DNA of 52,672 bases from Roseburia sp. (GCA_017549185.1 JAFYVJ010000071.1:1-52672), one strand, 5' to 3'. Positions 16,687 through 25,986 are shown, counted from the stretch's first letter. Numbers and translations: made by a program. The notes: generated from the letters alone by a model not told the origin.

Positions 16687-19151
16687 ATGAAAAAGAATGG
16701 TTTTAACAAAGCGGAATTATCGAAAAAGTAGAAGACTTTGTTCGTTTTATGTACCGCAAAGAATTAAAAGAGGCAAACCAGCAGGAAATTTTCCAGGCAG
16801 TATCCGGTGTTGTAAAAGATGTTGTTATGGATGACTGGATGGCAACACAGAAAGCATTTGATAAACAGGATCCAAAGATTGTGTACTACATGTCTATGGA
16901 ATTCTTAATGGGTCGTGCATTAGGTAACAACTTAATCAACATGAAATCATACAAAGAGGTGAAGGAAGCTTTAGAAGAAATCGGTTTAGATATCGATTTA
17001 ATTGAAGATCAGGAACCAGATCCAGCTCTTGGTAATGGTGGTCTTGGACGTCTTGCAGCTTGTTTCATGGAATCATTAGCAACATTAGGATATGCAGCAT
17101 ATGGTTGTGGTATCCGTTACCGTTATGGTATGTTCAAACAGCAGATTTCTGATGGTTTCCAGATTGAAGTACCAGATAACTGGTTAAAGAATGGCTATCC
17201 ATTTGAACTTCGCAGACCAGAATACACATACCCTGTAAAATTTGGCGGTAATGTACGTCAGATGACAGATGAAAATGGCAATGCTAAGTGGGTACACGAA
17301 AACTATCAGGCAGTTAATGCAGTTGCATACGATATGCCTATCGTAGGTTACGGTAACCATATGGTAGATACTTTAATCATTTGGGATGCTGAACCGGTTA
17401 ACGGCTTTGCATTAGACCAGTTTGATAAGGGTGATTACGAAAGTGCTGTTGCAGAAGAAAATCTTGCACGTAACTTAGTAGAAGTATTATATCCAAACGA
17501 TAACCACAGAAAAGGTAAAGAACTTCGTTTGAAACAGCAGTATTTCTTTGTATCTGCAAGCTTACAGCGTGCAATCGAAAGATACAAAAAGAACCATGAT
17601 GATCTTCATAAATTACCAGAAAAAGTTACATTCCAGATGAACGATACACATCCAACAGTAGCTGTTGCAGAATTAATGCGTATCTTAATCGACGAAGAAG
17701 GCTTAAGCTGGGATGAAGCATGGGATATTACAACACGTGCCTGTGCATACACAAACCACACAATCATGGCAGAAGCATTGGAAAAATGGCCAATCGAAAT
17801 TTTCCAGAGCTTATTACCACGTGTATACCAGATTGTAGAAGAAATCGCACGTAGATTTGAATACCAGATTCGTGAGAAATATCCATTCAACGAAGATAAA
17901 GTAAAAGCAATGGGTATTCTTTACGATGGTCAGGTTCGTATGGCAAATCTTGCAATCGCAGCAGGCTACTCTGTAAACGGTGTAGCAAGACTTCATACAG
18001 AAATCTTAAAGAACGAATCTTTAAAAGACTTCTATGAATTAATGCCAGAGAAGTTCAACAACAAGACAAACGGTATCACACAGAGACGTTTCCTTGCTCA
18101 CGCTAACCCATTATTAGCTGATTGGGTAACAAAGCGTATCGGAAGCGATGCATGGATTACTGATCTTTCACAGATTAAGAAACTTGCAAAATATGCTGAT
18201 GATAAGAAAGCACAGGAAGAATTCCGTAAGATTAAACATGCAAACAAAGTACGTCTTGCAAATTACATCAAAGAACATAACGGTATCGAAGTAGATCCTA
18301 ACTCAATCTTTGACGTACAGGTAAAACGTCTCCATGAGTACAAACGTCAGTTACTTAACATTATGCATGTTATGTATTTATACAACAACTTAAAATCAAA
18401 CCCAGGTATGGATTTTGTTCCAAGAACATTTATCTTTGGTGCAAAAGCAGCAGCTGGTTACAAAAATGCAAAAGCTACAATTAAGTTAATTAACAGCGTT
18501 GCAGAGGTAATCAACAACGATGCAAGCATTAACGGCAAGATTAAAGTTGTATTTATCGAAGATTATCGTGTATCTAACGCTGAATGGATTTTTGCAGCAG
18601 CAGATGTCAGCGAACAGATTTCTACAGCTTCTAAAGAAGCATCCGGTACAGGTAACATGAAGTTTATGTTAAATGGTGCTATTACAATCGGTACAATGGA
18701 TGGTGCAAACGTAGAAATGCATGAAGAAGTTGGTGATGAAAATATCGTAATCTTTGGTATGAGCTCTGACGAAGTAATCGAGCATGAGCACAAACGTGAT
18801 TACAACCCAATGGAAATTTACAATAACGATGATGCAATTCGTCGTGTATTAACACAGATGGTAGATGGCACATACTCAGCTGGTGACCACGAATTATTCC
18901 GTGTACTTTATAACTCATTATTAAATACACAGTCATCACAGTATGCAGATACTTACTTCATCTTAAAAGACTTCCGCTCTTATGCAGCAGCACAGGAGAA
19001 GATTATGAATCTTTACAAAGATGAAGCAGCATGGGCTAAGAGTGCTATTTTAAACATCGCTTGTTCAGGTAAGTTCTCATCAGACAGAACAATCCAGGAA
19101 TATGTAGATGATATTTGGAAACTTGAAAAAGTTACTGTAAAAACAAAATAA
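16687..19151 (+). CDS. glgP: Glycogen/maltodextrin phosphorylase with N-terminal frameshift
   Basis: A GT35 alpha-glucan phosphorylase that releases glucose-1-phosphate from glycogen or maltodextrins using pyridoxal phosphate. The main frame runs from ATG 16749 (800 aa) and contains MSMEFLMGRALGNNL, EDQEPDPALGNGGLGRLAACF, and the PLP-lysine motif EASGTGNMKFMLNG. A better start lies at ATG 16687, with GGAGG upstream, giving MKKNGFNKAELSKK before TAG at 16729-16731. Adding one A to the five-A run at 16723-16727 joins it to KVEDFVRFMYRKEL, matching the usual N-terminus. So either a -1 indel or sequencing error lies in the A-run, or the protein starts at 16749 without a good ribosome-binding site. 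The catalytic core is intact in either case. Confidence 0.93.
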
Positions 19152-19187
19152 TTAAATGTAAATATGATTTTGAATTAAGTAGGTTAT

Positions 19188-19233
19188 AAAAAACCGCGAT
19201 TCGCGTCGGGATGACGCGTTTCGCGGTTTTTCT
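19188..19233 (+). terminator. Terminator of glgP
   Basis: AAAAACCGCGA pairs with TCGCGGTTTTT, extended by an inner CGCGTC/GACGCG stem, and ends in a T-rich run. It is a strong intrinsic terminator about 40 bp after the glgP stop. Confidence 0.85.
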
Positions 19234-19383
19234 TTTACATATAAGAGATGATAGAATTGATGTACATGCATAAAGCAATCAATTAAAGTTGCATGAAGGA
19301 TATCGCCAATGCGGCGCTTTTGTGTTGCGCGAATGTGTAATGCACATTCTATGAGAAAATAGGAAACAGAGAGGAGTCAGAGG

Positions 19384-20466
19384 ATGGAGAAAGGTAATTT
19401 GATACAGGGAAAATATGAAGTGTTAGAACTTTTAGGGCAGGGGGGAATGTCTAAGGTTTATTTGGTTTTGGATTTGAAATTAGGAAAAAAGTGGGCAGCG
19501 AAAGAAATAGTCAGACCACAGAATGACAGGGAAGAGCACATCTACGTGCAAAGTGCAATGACAGAAGTTGCTACCATGAAAAGACTGGACCATCCTGCTC
19601 TGCCTCGAATTGTAGATGTGGTAGAGGAAAGGAATGGTATCTATGTAATTATGGATTATATTGAAGGGGAAAGTTTGGAAAGTATGCTTAAAAGAGAAGA
19701 ACACTTAGAGATAGAGACTGTGCTAAAATGGGCAAAGGAACTGTGTGAGGTGCTAGATTATCTGCACAGACAGGAACCGCCGATTATTTATCGGGATATG
19801 AAGCCGGGCAATATTATGGTTTCACATAACGGAAATATAAAATTAATAGATTTTGGAAGTGTCAGAGAATACAAAGGGCAGAGTAAAGAAGATACAGTTT
19901 GCCTTGGAACGAGAGGATATGCGGCACCGGAGCAGTTTGGCGGTAAGGGACAAAGTGATGTCAGGACAGATATTTATAGTCTTGGAATGACACTCTATCA
20001 TTTACTGACCGGTGAAGAACCGTGGGAAAATGCGGCGGAGTTGCTGCTAGAGGGAGACAGGCAGACGAAATTAACGGATGGATGGAAATATATTATCAGA
20101 AAATGTATTTGGAGAAATCCTAACCTGAGATATCAAACTTGTCCGGAATTATTACGAGACCTTAATCATTATGAGAAACTAAATAAAAAATGTCGTCAAA
20201 AAAGCAGGAGAAGGAAAAGCATAATCGAAAGAGGTGGAAAAGTCATAAGAGTGACAATACTAGTATTTATATTATTGGTAATTATCCAAGAAACAGAATT
20301 TGGTCCAATTCTAAAAGAGAAAATGACGGATTGCTTTGATAAAATAAAAAAAGCAGAAAAACCGGAATGGCTTTCTGCTTTTATAGATATGTTAGATTTT
20401 TCTCTTCAAAAAATTTACCACTTTTTCAATTTGCAAAGAAGCTCCCTGAATTTCTTGGGACTTTAA
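19384..20466 (+). CDS. Membrane-anchored Ser/Thr protein kinase
   Basis: A 360-aa Hanks-type kinase. The Gly-rich loop is LGQGGMSKVY, the ATP-binding Lys is K40 (AAKEI), the catalytic loop is YRDMKPGNIM (Asp near 138), DFGS lies near 156, and the activation segment ends in GTRGYAAPEQ. A single transmembrane helix (about 282-300, ILVFILLVII) follows a basic stretch (KKCRQKSRRRKS). The remaining 60 residues have no PASTA repeats, so this is not a PrkC-type receptor. The last 75 bp overlap the 3' end of the gene on the other strand, and a bidirectional terminator (20342-20384) lies inside the coding sequence. The tail after about residue 320 may therefore be a late extension. Confidence 0.9.
   Translation: MEKGNLIQGKYEVLELLGQGGMSKVYLVLDLKLGKKWAAKEIVRPQNDREEHIYVQSAMTEVATMKRLDHPALPRIVDVVEERNGIYVIMDYIEGESLESMLKREEHLEIETVLKWAKELCEVLDYLHRQEPPIIYRDMKPGNIMVSHNGNIKLIDFGSVREYKGQSKEDTVCLGTRGYAAPEQFGGKGQSDVRTDIYSLGMTLYHLLTGEEPWENAAELLLEGDRQTKLTDGWKYIIRKCIWRNPNLRYQTCPELLRDLNHYEKLNKKCRQKSRRRKSIIERGGKVIRVTILVFILLVIIQETEFGPILKEKMTDCFDKIKKAEKPEWLSAFIDMLDFSLQKIYHFFNLQRSSLNFLGL
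20342..20384. terminator. Bidirectional terminator hairpin inside kinase gene
   Basis: AAAAGCAGAAA (20349-20359) pairs perfectly with TTTCTGCTTTT (20372-20382), with A-runs on the left and T-runs on the right. It lies just past the stop of the minus-strand gene at 20392-21435, so it should end that transcript. On the plus strand it falls within the kinase coding sequence. Confidence 0.7.
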
Positions 20467-21435
20467 TCTATTCTCTTCACTAAATCCTACTAAAATATCA
20501 TGATTAGCTTCAGACAGATATTCTATAATACCATCGATATCAAACTTGACATTTTTAGGACACTGCAGGTAGAGGTGCTTTTTAGCACTGATATGCAGGG
20601 TGTAGGAAATGCTAAAATGATACCAGAAGAATTTCTGTAGGGTGGAATATTTATAAATCCAAATAATCTGGTCAATCGGTATAATGGCATTCCCATAGTA
20701 AGAAGTCATAATGAAAAAATGCTCCGTAATAAAAATTTCTTCCGTAGCCAGCTGTGGCAGTGTGGCAAGTTCCTCTTCTGCCCATTCCAGTAAATCTTTT
20801 GCGTCTCCATATAGACCAAGATTTTGACAAGGCGGTGATAAATGTGGAAAACGAATATACAACAAAGATAAACATATGGAAATCATTGCATAGATTCCTG
20901 TTATAAATACGAAACCAAAAAGAATGGTATTTCCATTCTGATTATAATCGGGTTCACTTAAATAGTAAGCAGAAACTTTGCTGCGAATGCCATTTCCGGT
21001 CCAGTTTAAATCTTTTGCGACATTATCAAGTAATGTCTGATAGCTTTGGCTGCTATGGGATAAAACCGCGGAAATAGAGATTTTCGGAATATGTGGCAAA
21101 CCTTCTTCGCATGATTTGGGAGTAAGTAAAACGAAAAAACATTCATCATTGTGCAAGGTATAATAGTAATACCCAGTGGTATTTCCTAAAAAAGTTCTAG
21201 TATATCCTGTAAAATGTAAATCTGTAAGTTGTGCGTTTACATACTCAGCTTTGTTACGATACATATTTTCCAAAGTGTCATTATCTTGTAACGGGATTGG
21301 AAAAAGTAATTCTGTTAAGGAAAAGATATTCCAGGCTGTTAGTAAAAGCACCAGATAAAAAGCAGGAGAAAAAAGTTTGCGTTTATAAAAAGCTTTTATA
21401 TTTCGCGAGATATAATGGTCAAAATTTTCTTGCAT
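20392..21435 (-). CDS. Uncharacterised two-helix membrane protein
   Basis: A 347-aa protein of unknown function. One transmembrane helix lies near the N-terminus (about 24-44, SPAFYLVLLLTAWNIFSLTELLF). An outside domain of about 130 residues rich in Tyr follows, then a second helix (about 171-195, ILFGFVFITGIYAMISICLSLLYI). The cytoplasmic C-terminal domain has a beta-rich pattern ending in DILVGFSEENRL, which resembles membrane-associated PH-like folds; that is a guess. It is convergent with the kinase gene and overlaps its last 75 bp. No ribosome-binding-site problem is seen. The only neighbour relation is antisense overlap, which could let the two transcripts interfere. Confidence 0.75.
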   Translation of the reverse strand: MQENFDHYISRNIKAFYKRKLFSPAFYLVLLLTAWNIFSLTELLFPIPLQDNDTLENMYRNKAEYVNAQLTDLHFTGYTRTFLGNTTGYYYYTLHNDECFFVLLTPKSCEEGLPHIPKISISAVLSHSSQSYQTLLDNVAKDLNWTGNGIRSKVSAYYLSEPDYNQNGNTILFGFVFITGIYAMISICLSLLYIRFPHLSPPCQNLGLYGDAKDLLEWAEEELATLPQLATEEIFITEHFFIMTSYYGNAIIPIDQIIWIYKYSTLQKFFWYHFSISYTLHISAKKHLYLQCPKNVKFDIDGIIEYLSEANHDILVGFSEENRLKSQEIQGASLQIEKVVNFLKRKI

Positions 21436-21464
21436 AGAACGTCTGTGCCTTTCAAAAAATAAGT

Positions 21465-21491
21465 GTAACTATTCACTACCTTCATAGTTAC
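21465..21491. promoter_or_regulatory. Inverted repeat between divergent genes
   Basis: GTAACTAT (21465-21472) and ATAGTTAC (21484-21491) form an 8-bp inverted repeat with an 11-bp spacer. It lies 30 bp upstream of the minus-strand membrane-protein gene and 135 bp before the methyltransferase gene. A direct repeat of GTTAC-GAATAA follows. It could be a regulator-binding site; no cognate regulator is evident. Confidence 0.35.
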
Positions 21492-21626
21492 GAATAAGTT
21501 ACAGAATAAGTATAATCGTTGAGAAAAAAATAATCAAGCAAAGTATAGCCAAACTTGCTTTTCTTAAGGAAAATTGATAGACTATTAGAAGATAAAAAGG
21601 AACAATAACTTAGTGGGCGGTGAAGG

Positions 21627-22496
21627 ATGGAAGCATATACAAGTTTTGCACAAGTCTATGATTTATTTATGGACAACGTGCCATATGAAGAGTGGAGTGA
21701 ATATATAATAGCTCTGCTAAAAGAGGAAAAAATAGAAAATGGACTGGTGCTGGATTTGGGTTGTGGAACTGGTAAGATGACAAGACTTCTTGCGAAAGCT
21801 GGTTTCGACATGATAGGGATTGATTATTCTGAGGATATGCTTGAAATCGCCAGAGAGTATCAATATCATAATCAGGCAGTTGAAACGGAGCAAGTTCATG
21901 TTGGAGAAGAATTAGAGCCATTGTCTGAAGCGGTTCTGAGATCAGATGAAGATGCGGTGAAGATAGAAGAGATGGCACAAGAAGAAAACGCAAGCAATAT
22001 TCTCTATCTTCTTCAGGATATGCGGGAATTTGAACTATATGGAACAGTCCGTGCCATTATCAGCATTTGTGACTCTATGAACTATATTTTGGAAGAGGAA
22101 GATTTGTTACAGGTGTTTAGATTAGTAAATAACTATCTTGATCCAAATGGGGTTTTTATTTTTGATATGAATACCCGGTATAAATATGCCAGTATGCTAG
22201 GTGAGACTACGATTACGGAGAATCGGGAAGAAGGCAGTTTTATCTGGGAGAATTATTTTGATGAGGAAGAGGATATTAATCAGTATGATTTAACTCTTTT
22301 TATCCGAGAAGAAGGAGATTTATACCGTAAATATGAGGAGACTCATTACCAAAGAGTGTATGATTTAGATACGGTAAAATGTTTGCTAAAAGAAGCCGGT
22401 ATGGAGTTTGTTGCAGCGTATGATGCATTTACAAAAGAGCCGGTCAGAGAAGACAGCGAGCGTATATATATTATTGCCCGTGAACATGGCAAGTAA
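21627..22496 (+). CDS. Class I SAM-dependent methyltransferase
   Basis: A 289-aa methyltransferase. The SAM-binding motif I is VLDLGCGTGKMTRLLA (residues about 41-56), followed by GIDYSEDMLEIA (motif II, acidic residue after strand 2). After motif II comes an unusual acidic insert of about 40 residues (VETEQVHVGEELEPLSEAV and on, rich in Glu) before LLQDMREFEL, the usual motif III region. The downstream ISICDSMNYIL and GVFIFDMNTRYK fit the family of small-molecule methyltransferases found in many Firmicutes. The substrate is unknown. The stop codon lies inside the first unit of a 17-bp tandem repeat. hslO follows after about 190 bp. Confidence 0.85.
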   Translation: MEAYTSFAQVYDLFMDNVPYEEWSEYIIALLKEEKIENGLVLDLGCGTGKMTRLLAKAGFDMIGIDYSEDMLEIAREYQYHNQAVETEQVHVGEELEPLSEAVLRSDEDAVKIEEMAQEENASNILYLLQDMREFELYGTVRAIISICDSMNYILEEEDLLQVFRLVNNYLDPNGVFIFDMNTRYKYASMLGETTITENREEGSFIWENYFDEEEDINQYDLTLFIREEGDLYRKYEETHYQRVYDLDTVKCLLKEAGMEFVAAYDAFTKEPVREDSERIYIIAREHGK

Positions 22497-22585
22497 ACTA
22501 GCCAGGCAAGTAGACAAGCCAGGCAAGTAAACAAGCCAGGCAAGTAAACTAGCATGTAAGTAAATTAGCTAGGCAAGTAAAAAAG
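22488..22585 (+). repeat. 17-bp tandem repeat array
   Basis: Units starting GGCAAGTAAAC-AGCCA repeat head to tail at 22488, 22505, 22522 and 22539, then a 16-bp diverged unit at 22556 and a partial unit at 22572. The first unit includes the last two codons and stop (GGC AAG TAA) of the methyltransferase gene. No spacers separate the units, so this is not a CRISPR array. Confidence 0.9.
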
Positions 22586-22688
22586 ATTCAGATAGATGAG
22601 GTGAAGTTTTTTGCCAAATCGATAGAATAGAAAAGATGTCCGGCAGATGGGTGTCGGCTGCAATAGAAATAAGGAGAAAAGATATAGT

Positions 22689-23558
22689 ATGAACGATTAT
22701 ATTGTTAGAGCAACTGCTGCGGATAGTTCCATTCGTGCATTTGCAATCACATCAAAAAATATGGTAGAGGAAGCGAGAGTGCACCATGATACTTCCCCGG
22801 TTATTACCGCAGCTTTAGGTCGTTTGCTTTCAGGAGCATCAATGATGGGGAGTATGATGAAAGGTGAGAAAGACTTGCTTACCATTCAGATTGAATGTAG
22901 TGGTCCGGCAAAAGGATTTACTGTAACAGCAGATTCTACTGGTCATGTAAAAGGTTTTCCGAAAGTACCAGTTGTAGATTTGCCACTAAACAAAAATGGT
23001 AAATTAGATGTTGGTGGAGCACTTGACCTTGGCGTTATGAGTGTAATCAAAGATTTAGGATTAAAAGAACCTTATGTGGGACAGACCGTGTTACAGACCG
23101 GTGAAATCGCAGAAGATTTGACCTATTATTTTGCAACATCTGAGCAGGTTCCGTCAGCAGTGGGCTTAGGTGTATTGGTAGAGAGAGATGGTTCTGTAAA
23201 GCAGGCAGGAGGTTTTATCATCCAGTTAATGCCGTTTACACCGGACGATGTCATTGATAAATTAGAGAAAAAAATCAGCGAGATTAAATCTGTGACAGAA
23301 ATGTTAGAAGAAGGTAATACACCGGAGCAGATTTTAGATATTGTGTTGGGTGAATTTGGTGTAGAGATTACAGATACGATTCCAACAGCATTCCGTTGTG
23401 ATTGTTCCAAAGAACGTGTATCAAGAGCATTAGCGACTTTGAATCGTAAGGATATGGATGACCTTATCAAAGATGACGAGCCGATTGAAGTCAAATGCCA
23501 GTTCTGTAATCAGGCTTATGAATTTACAGTAGATGATTTAAAAGCATTAAGAAAGTAA
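22689..23558 (+). CDS. hslO: Redox-regulated chaperone Hsp33
   Basis: A 289-aa Hsp33-family holdase that protects unfolded proteins under oxidative stress. The N-terminal fold is marked by MNDYIVRATAADSSIRAF and GRLLSGASMM. The C-terminal redox switch has four Cys as CDC (FRCDCSKER) and CQFC, which bind zinc when reduced. The frame is open from 22647, but ATG 22689 with AAGGAGAAAAG upstream matches the family start. nadE follows 74 bp downstream. Confidence 0.95.
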   Translation: MNDYIVRATAADSSIRAFAITSKNMVEEARVHHDTSPVITAALGRLLSGASMMGSMMKGEKDLLTIQIECSGPAKGFTVTADSTGHVKGFPKVPVVDLPLNKNGKLDVGGALDLGVMSVIKDLGLKEPYVGQTVLQTGEIAEDLTYYFATSEQVPSAVGLGVLVERDGSVKQAGGFIIQLMPFTPDDVIDKLEKKISEIKSVTEMLEEGNTPEQILDIVLGEFGVEITDTIPTAFRCDCSKERVSRALATLNRKDMDDLIKDDEPIEVKCQFCNQAYEFTVDDLKALRK

Positions 23559-23632
23559 GACGATTTTCGAATGGTGTGTGGATTAGTTTCGAGAAAATAA
23601 CAGTGCCGATGGGCAGAAGGTGAGGAAATATC

Positions 23633-25549
23633 ATGAAACATGGATTTGTAAAAGTGGCAGCAGTGACACCTAAGATTGTAGTAGCGGATACAGCCTATAA
23701 CGCAGACATGATCTGCGATTGTATTGCGGAGGCATCTGCAGCTGGAGCAAAAGTGATTGTACTTCCAGAACTTTGTATTACAGGATATACTTGTGGAGAT
23801 TTGTTTTTACAAGAAAAGTTACTGCGTGAAGCAAAAAATGCACTTTTAAAAATTGCAGGGTTTACCAGATTTATGGATTGCCTGATTTTTGTGGGATTGC
23901 CTTATGCTTATCATGGCAAACTTTACAATGTAGCAGCTGCCATTTCCGAGGGGAAAATCCTTGGATTTGTGCCGAAAACATGTATACCAAATTACAATGA
24001 ATTTTACGAAAGTCGATATTTTGCAGCAGGCATGGAAGATCCTGTTTTAGTTGAGTTTACAGAGGATATTGTGGTTCCGATGGGAGCAAAATTATTATTT
24101 GCCTGCAAAGAAATGCCGGAATTGAAAGTAGGAGTGGAAATCTGTGAGGACTTGTGGACTCCACAGCCTCCAAGCATTAGTCATGCATTAAATGGTGCAA
24201 CTTTAATTGTAAATCTTTCGGCATCAGATGAAGTGACGGGCAAAGATATTTACCGTAAGGAGTTAGTGAAAGGTCAGTCAGCACGATTGTTATGTGGTTA
24301 TGTATTTGCGAGTGCAGGAGAAGGTGAATCTACCACAGATGTAGTGTATTCTGCACATAACCTGATAGCAGAAGATGGTCATATTTTAGCAGAAGCAAAA
24401 AGATTTGCGAATGAAACCATATATTCAGAAATTGATTTTTGTCGTATGGACGCAGAACGCCGTAGAATGTCTACTTTTGTGGCACGATATGATGGCTATA
24501 CAGAGGTTCCGTTTTCATTAGAGAGAACAGCAACAGTGCTCACACGTAAAGTAGAGAAAATGCCTTTTGTGCCACAAGATGAACAGGTTAGAGAAAAACG
24601 CTGTGAAGAAATTCTTCATATGCAGGCAATGGGGCTTAAGAAACGTTTAGAGCATACCCATTGTAAGAATGCAGTTATCGGTATTTCTGGTGGATTGGAT
24701 TCTACATTAGCGTTATTAGTGACAGTGAAGGCTTTTGATTTACTTGGACTACCACGTGAAAATATTAAGGCGGTAACAATGCCTGGATTCGGCACTACAG
24801 ACCGTACTTATGAAAATGCAGTGAATATGATTAAATGTGTAGGAGCAGAGTTCTCCGAGGTGAGTATTAAAGAGGCTGTGATTTTACATTTTAAGGATAT
24901 TGGGCATGATATCAATGTGCATGATGTAACTTATGAAAATAGTCAGGCTAGAGAACGTACCCAGATATTGATGGATATCGCCAACAGAGTGAATGGTATG
25001 GTAGTTGGTACCGGTGACTTGTCAGAACTGGCATTAGGCTGGGCGACATACAATGGTGACCATATGTCTATGTATGCAGTAAATGGTTCCGTTCCAAAGA
25101 CGCTGGTACGTCATTTAGTACGTTATTATGCCAAGGAGTGTGGTGATGAAACATTAAAAGCAATCCTGTTGGATGTATTGGATACACCGGTTTCACCGGA
25201 ATTGTTACCACCAACAGATGGAGAGATTTCGCAGAAAACAGAGGATTTGGTGGGACCATACGAATTGCATGATTTCTTCTTGTATTATATGTTGCGAATG
25301 GGTTATGCACCAGAAAAAATCTATCGTTTGGCAAAATATGCCTTCGAGGGTGCATACGATCATGAGACACTTTTAAAATGGTTGAAAAATTATTATCGCA
25401 GATTTTTCAGTCAGCAGTTTAAACGTTCCTGCTTACCGGATGGACCAAAGGTGGGAAGCGTGGATGTTTCGCCACGAGGTGGTCTTAGAATGCCGTCTGA
25501 TGCGAGTGCAGCTATATGGTTGGCTGAGTTAGAGAAGATAGAGTGTTAA
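23633..25549 (+). CDS. nadE: Glutamine-dependent NAD+ synthetase
   Basis: A 638-aa enzyme that makes NAD+ from deamido-NAD+, ATP and glutamine. The N-terminal glutaminase (nitrilase fold) has the Glu (LPELCITGY), Lys (VPKTCIPNYNEFYE) and Cys (VEICEDLW, C171) triad. The C-terminal synthetase has the PP-loop SGGLDST (residues 352-358) and GTGDLSELALGW. The length matches the two-domain type common in Clostridia. AAGGTGAGG lies before the ATG. A strong terminator follows at 25577. Confidence 0.96.
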   Translation: MKHGFVKVAAVTPKIVVADTAYNADMICDCIAEASAAGAKVIVLPELCITGYTCGDLFLQEKLLREAKNALLKIAGFTRFMDCLIFVGLPYAYHGKLYNVAAAISEGKILGFVPKTCIPNYNEFYESRYFAAGMEDPVLVEFTEDIVVPMGAKLLFACKEMPELKVGVEICEDLWTPQPPSISHALNGATLIVNLSASDEVTGKDIYRKELVKGQSARLLCGYVFASAGEGESTTDVVYSAHNLIAEDGHILAEAKRFANETIYSEIDFCRMDAERRRMSTFVARYDGYTEVPFSLERTATVLTRKVEKMPFVPQDEQVREKRCEEILHMQAMGLKKRLEHTHCKNAVIGISGGLDSTLALLVTVKAFDLLGLPRENIKAVTMPGFGTTDRTYENAVNMIKCVGAEFSEVSIKEAVILHFKDIGHDINVHDVTYENSQARERTQILMDIANRVNGMVVGTGDLSELALGWATYNGDHMSMYAVNGSVPKTLVRHLVRYYAKECGDETLKAILLDVLDTPVSPELLPPTDGEISQKTEDLVGPYELHDFFLYYMLRMGYAPEKIYRLAKYAFEGAYDHETLLKWLKNYYRRFFSQQFKRSCLPDGPKVGSVDVSPRGGLRMPSDASAAIWLAELEKIEC

Positions 25550-25576
25550 TTTAGAAATTGTTTTTGTGTAGTCATA

Positions 25577-25616
25577 GTGTGCTCATCCGAAGATGTGTTT
25601 GGATGAGCACACTTTT
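25577..25616 (+). terminator. Terminator of nadE
   Basis: GTGTGCTCATCC (25577-25588) pairs perfectly with GGATGAGCACAC (25601-25612) around a 12-nt loop, followed by TTTT. It is a classic intrinsic terminator. Confidence 0.9.
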
Positions 25617-25620
25617 GTTA

Positions 25621-25642
25621 ATTCATAGAAATTCCTATGAAT
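25621..25642. promoter_or_regulatory. Second palindrome upstream of metal operon promoter
   Basis: ATTCATAG and CTATGAAT form an 8-bp inverted repeat with a 6-bp spacer, ending 9 bp before the -35 box. The half-sites ATTCATA and TATGAAT are the same as those in the operator at 25689-25710 but in the opposite order. It could be an accessory operator or part of the nadE terminator region. Confidence 0.4.
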
Positions 25643-25651
25643 GAAAAGCTA

Positions 25652-25679
25652 TTGACTTATGGTGTATTGGTGTTATAAT
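25652..25679 (+). promoter_or_regulatory. Promoter of the Zn/Cd operon
   Basis: -35 TTGACT (25652-25657), a 16-bp spacer and a perfect -10 TATAAT (25674-25679). The ArsR-type palindrome begins 10 bp downstream of the -10, at the expected transcription start. Confidence 0.85.
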
Positions 25680-25688
25680 ACAATTAAA

Positions 25689-25710
25689 CATATGAATAAT
25701 CATTCATATG
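25689..25710. promoter_or_regulatory. ArsR/SmtB-type operator palindrome
   Basis: A perfect inverted repeat, CATATGAAT and ATTCATATG with a 4-bp centre. It fits the AT-rich TGAA-N-TTCA operators bound by metal-sensing ArsR/SmtB/CzrA repressors. It overlaps the likely transcription start, so binding by the ArsR protein at 28042-28404 should block the operon until Zn or Cd is present. The binding is inferred from family knowledge. Confidence 0.75.
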
Positions 25711-25767
25711 ACGGAACGAAAATATAGAACGAAAGAGAGCGATAAGTGCTCTAGAAGGGTGGAACTT

Positions 25768-25986
25768 ATGAAAAAAACTTACAAAATTGAAGTAGACTGT
25801 GCAAATTGTGCAAACAAAATGGAAGAAGCGACTAAGAAAACAGCAGGTGTAAAAGATGCAACCGTAAACTTTATGGCGTTGAAATTAATCGTAGAATTTG
25901 AAGATGGTGCAGATGTAGATGCTGTTATGAAAGAAGTTGTGAAGAATTGTAAAATCGTAGAAGACGATTGTGAGATTTACGTATAA
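25768..25986 (+). CDS. Stand-alone HMA metal-binding protein
   Basis: A 72-aa heavy-metal-associated domain with the metal motif CANC (DCANCANKMEE). It has the usual HMA fold (KTYKIEVDC, then VNFMALKLIVEF) and a C-terminal DDCEIYV tail that supplies one more Cys. The DCxxC context is typical of Zn/Cd-type domains and not Cu chaperones. ATG 25768 with AAGGGTGG upstream was chosen over the in-frame ATG at 25708, which overlaps the operator. The downstream ATPase lacks its own N-terminal HMA domain, so this small protein looks like that domain encoded as a separate polypeptide. Confidence 0.88.
   Translation: MKKTYKIEVDCANCANKMEEATKKTAGVKDATVNFMALKLIVEFEDGADVDAVMKEVVKNCKIVEDDCEIYV

Noticed and set aside
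22488-22585. Possible CRISPR array
   Set aside because: The repeats are directly adjacent with no spacers, the units are only 17 bp and no cas genes are present, so it is a tandem repeat.
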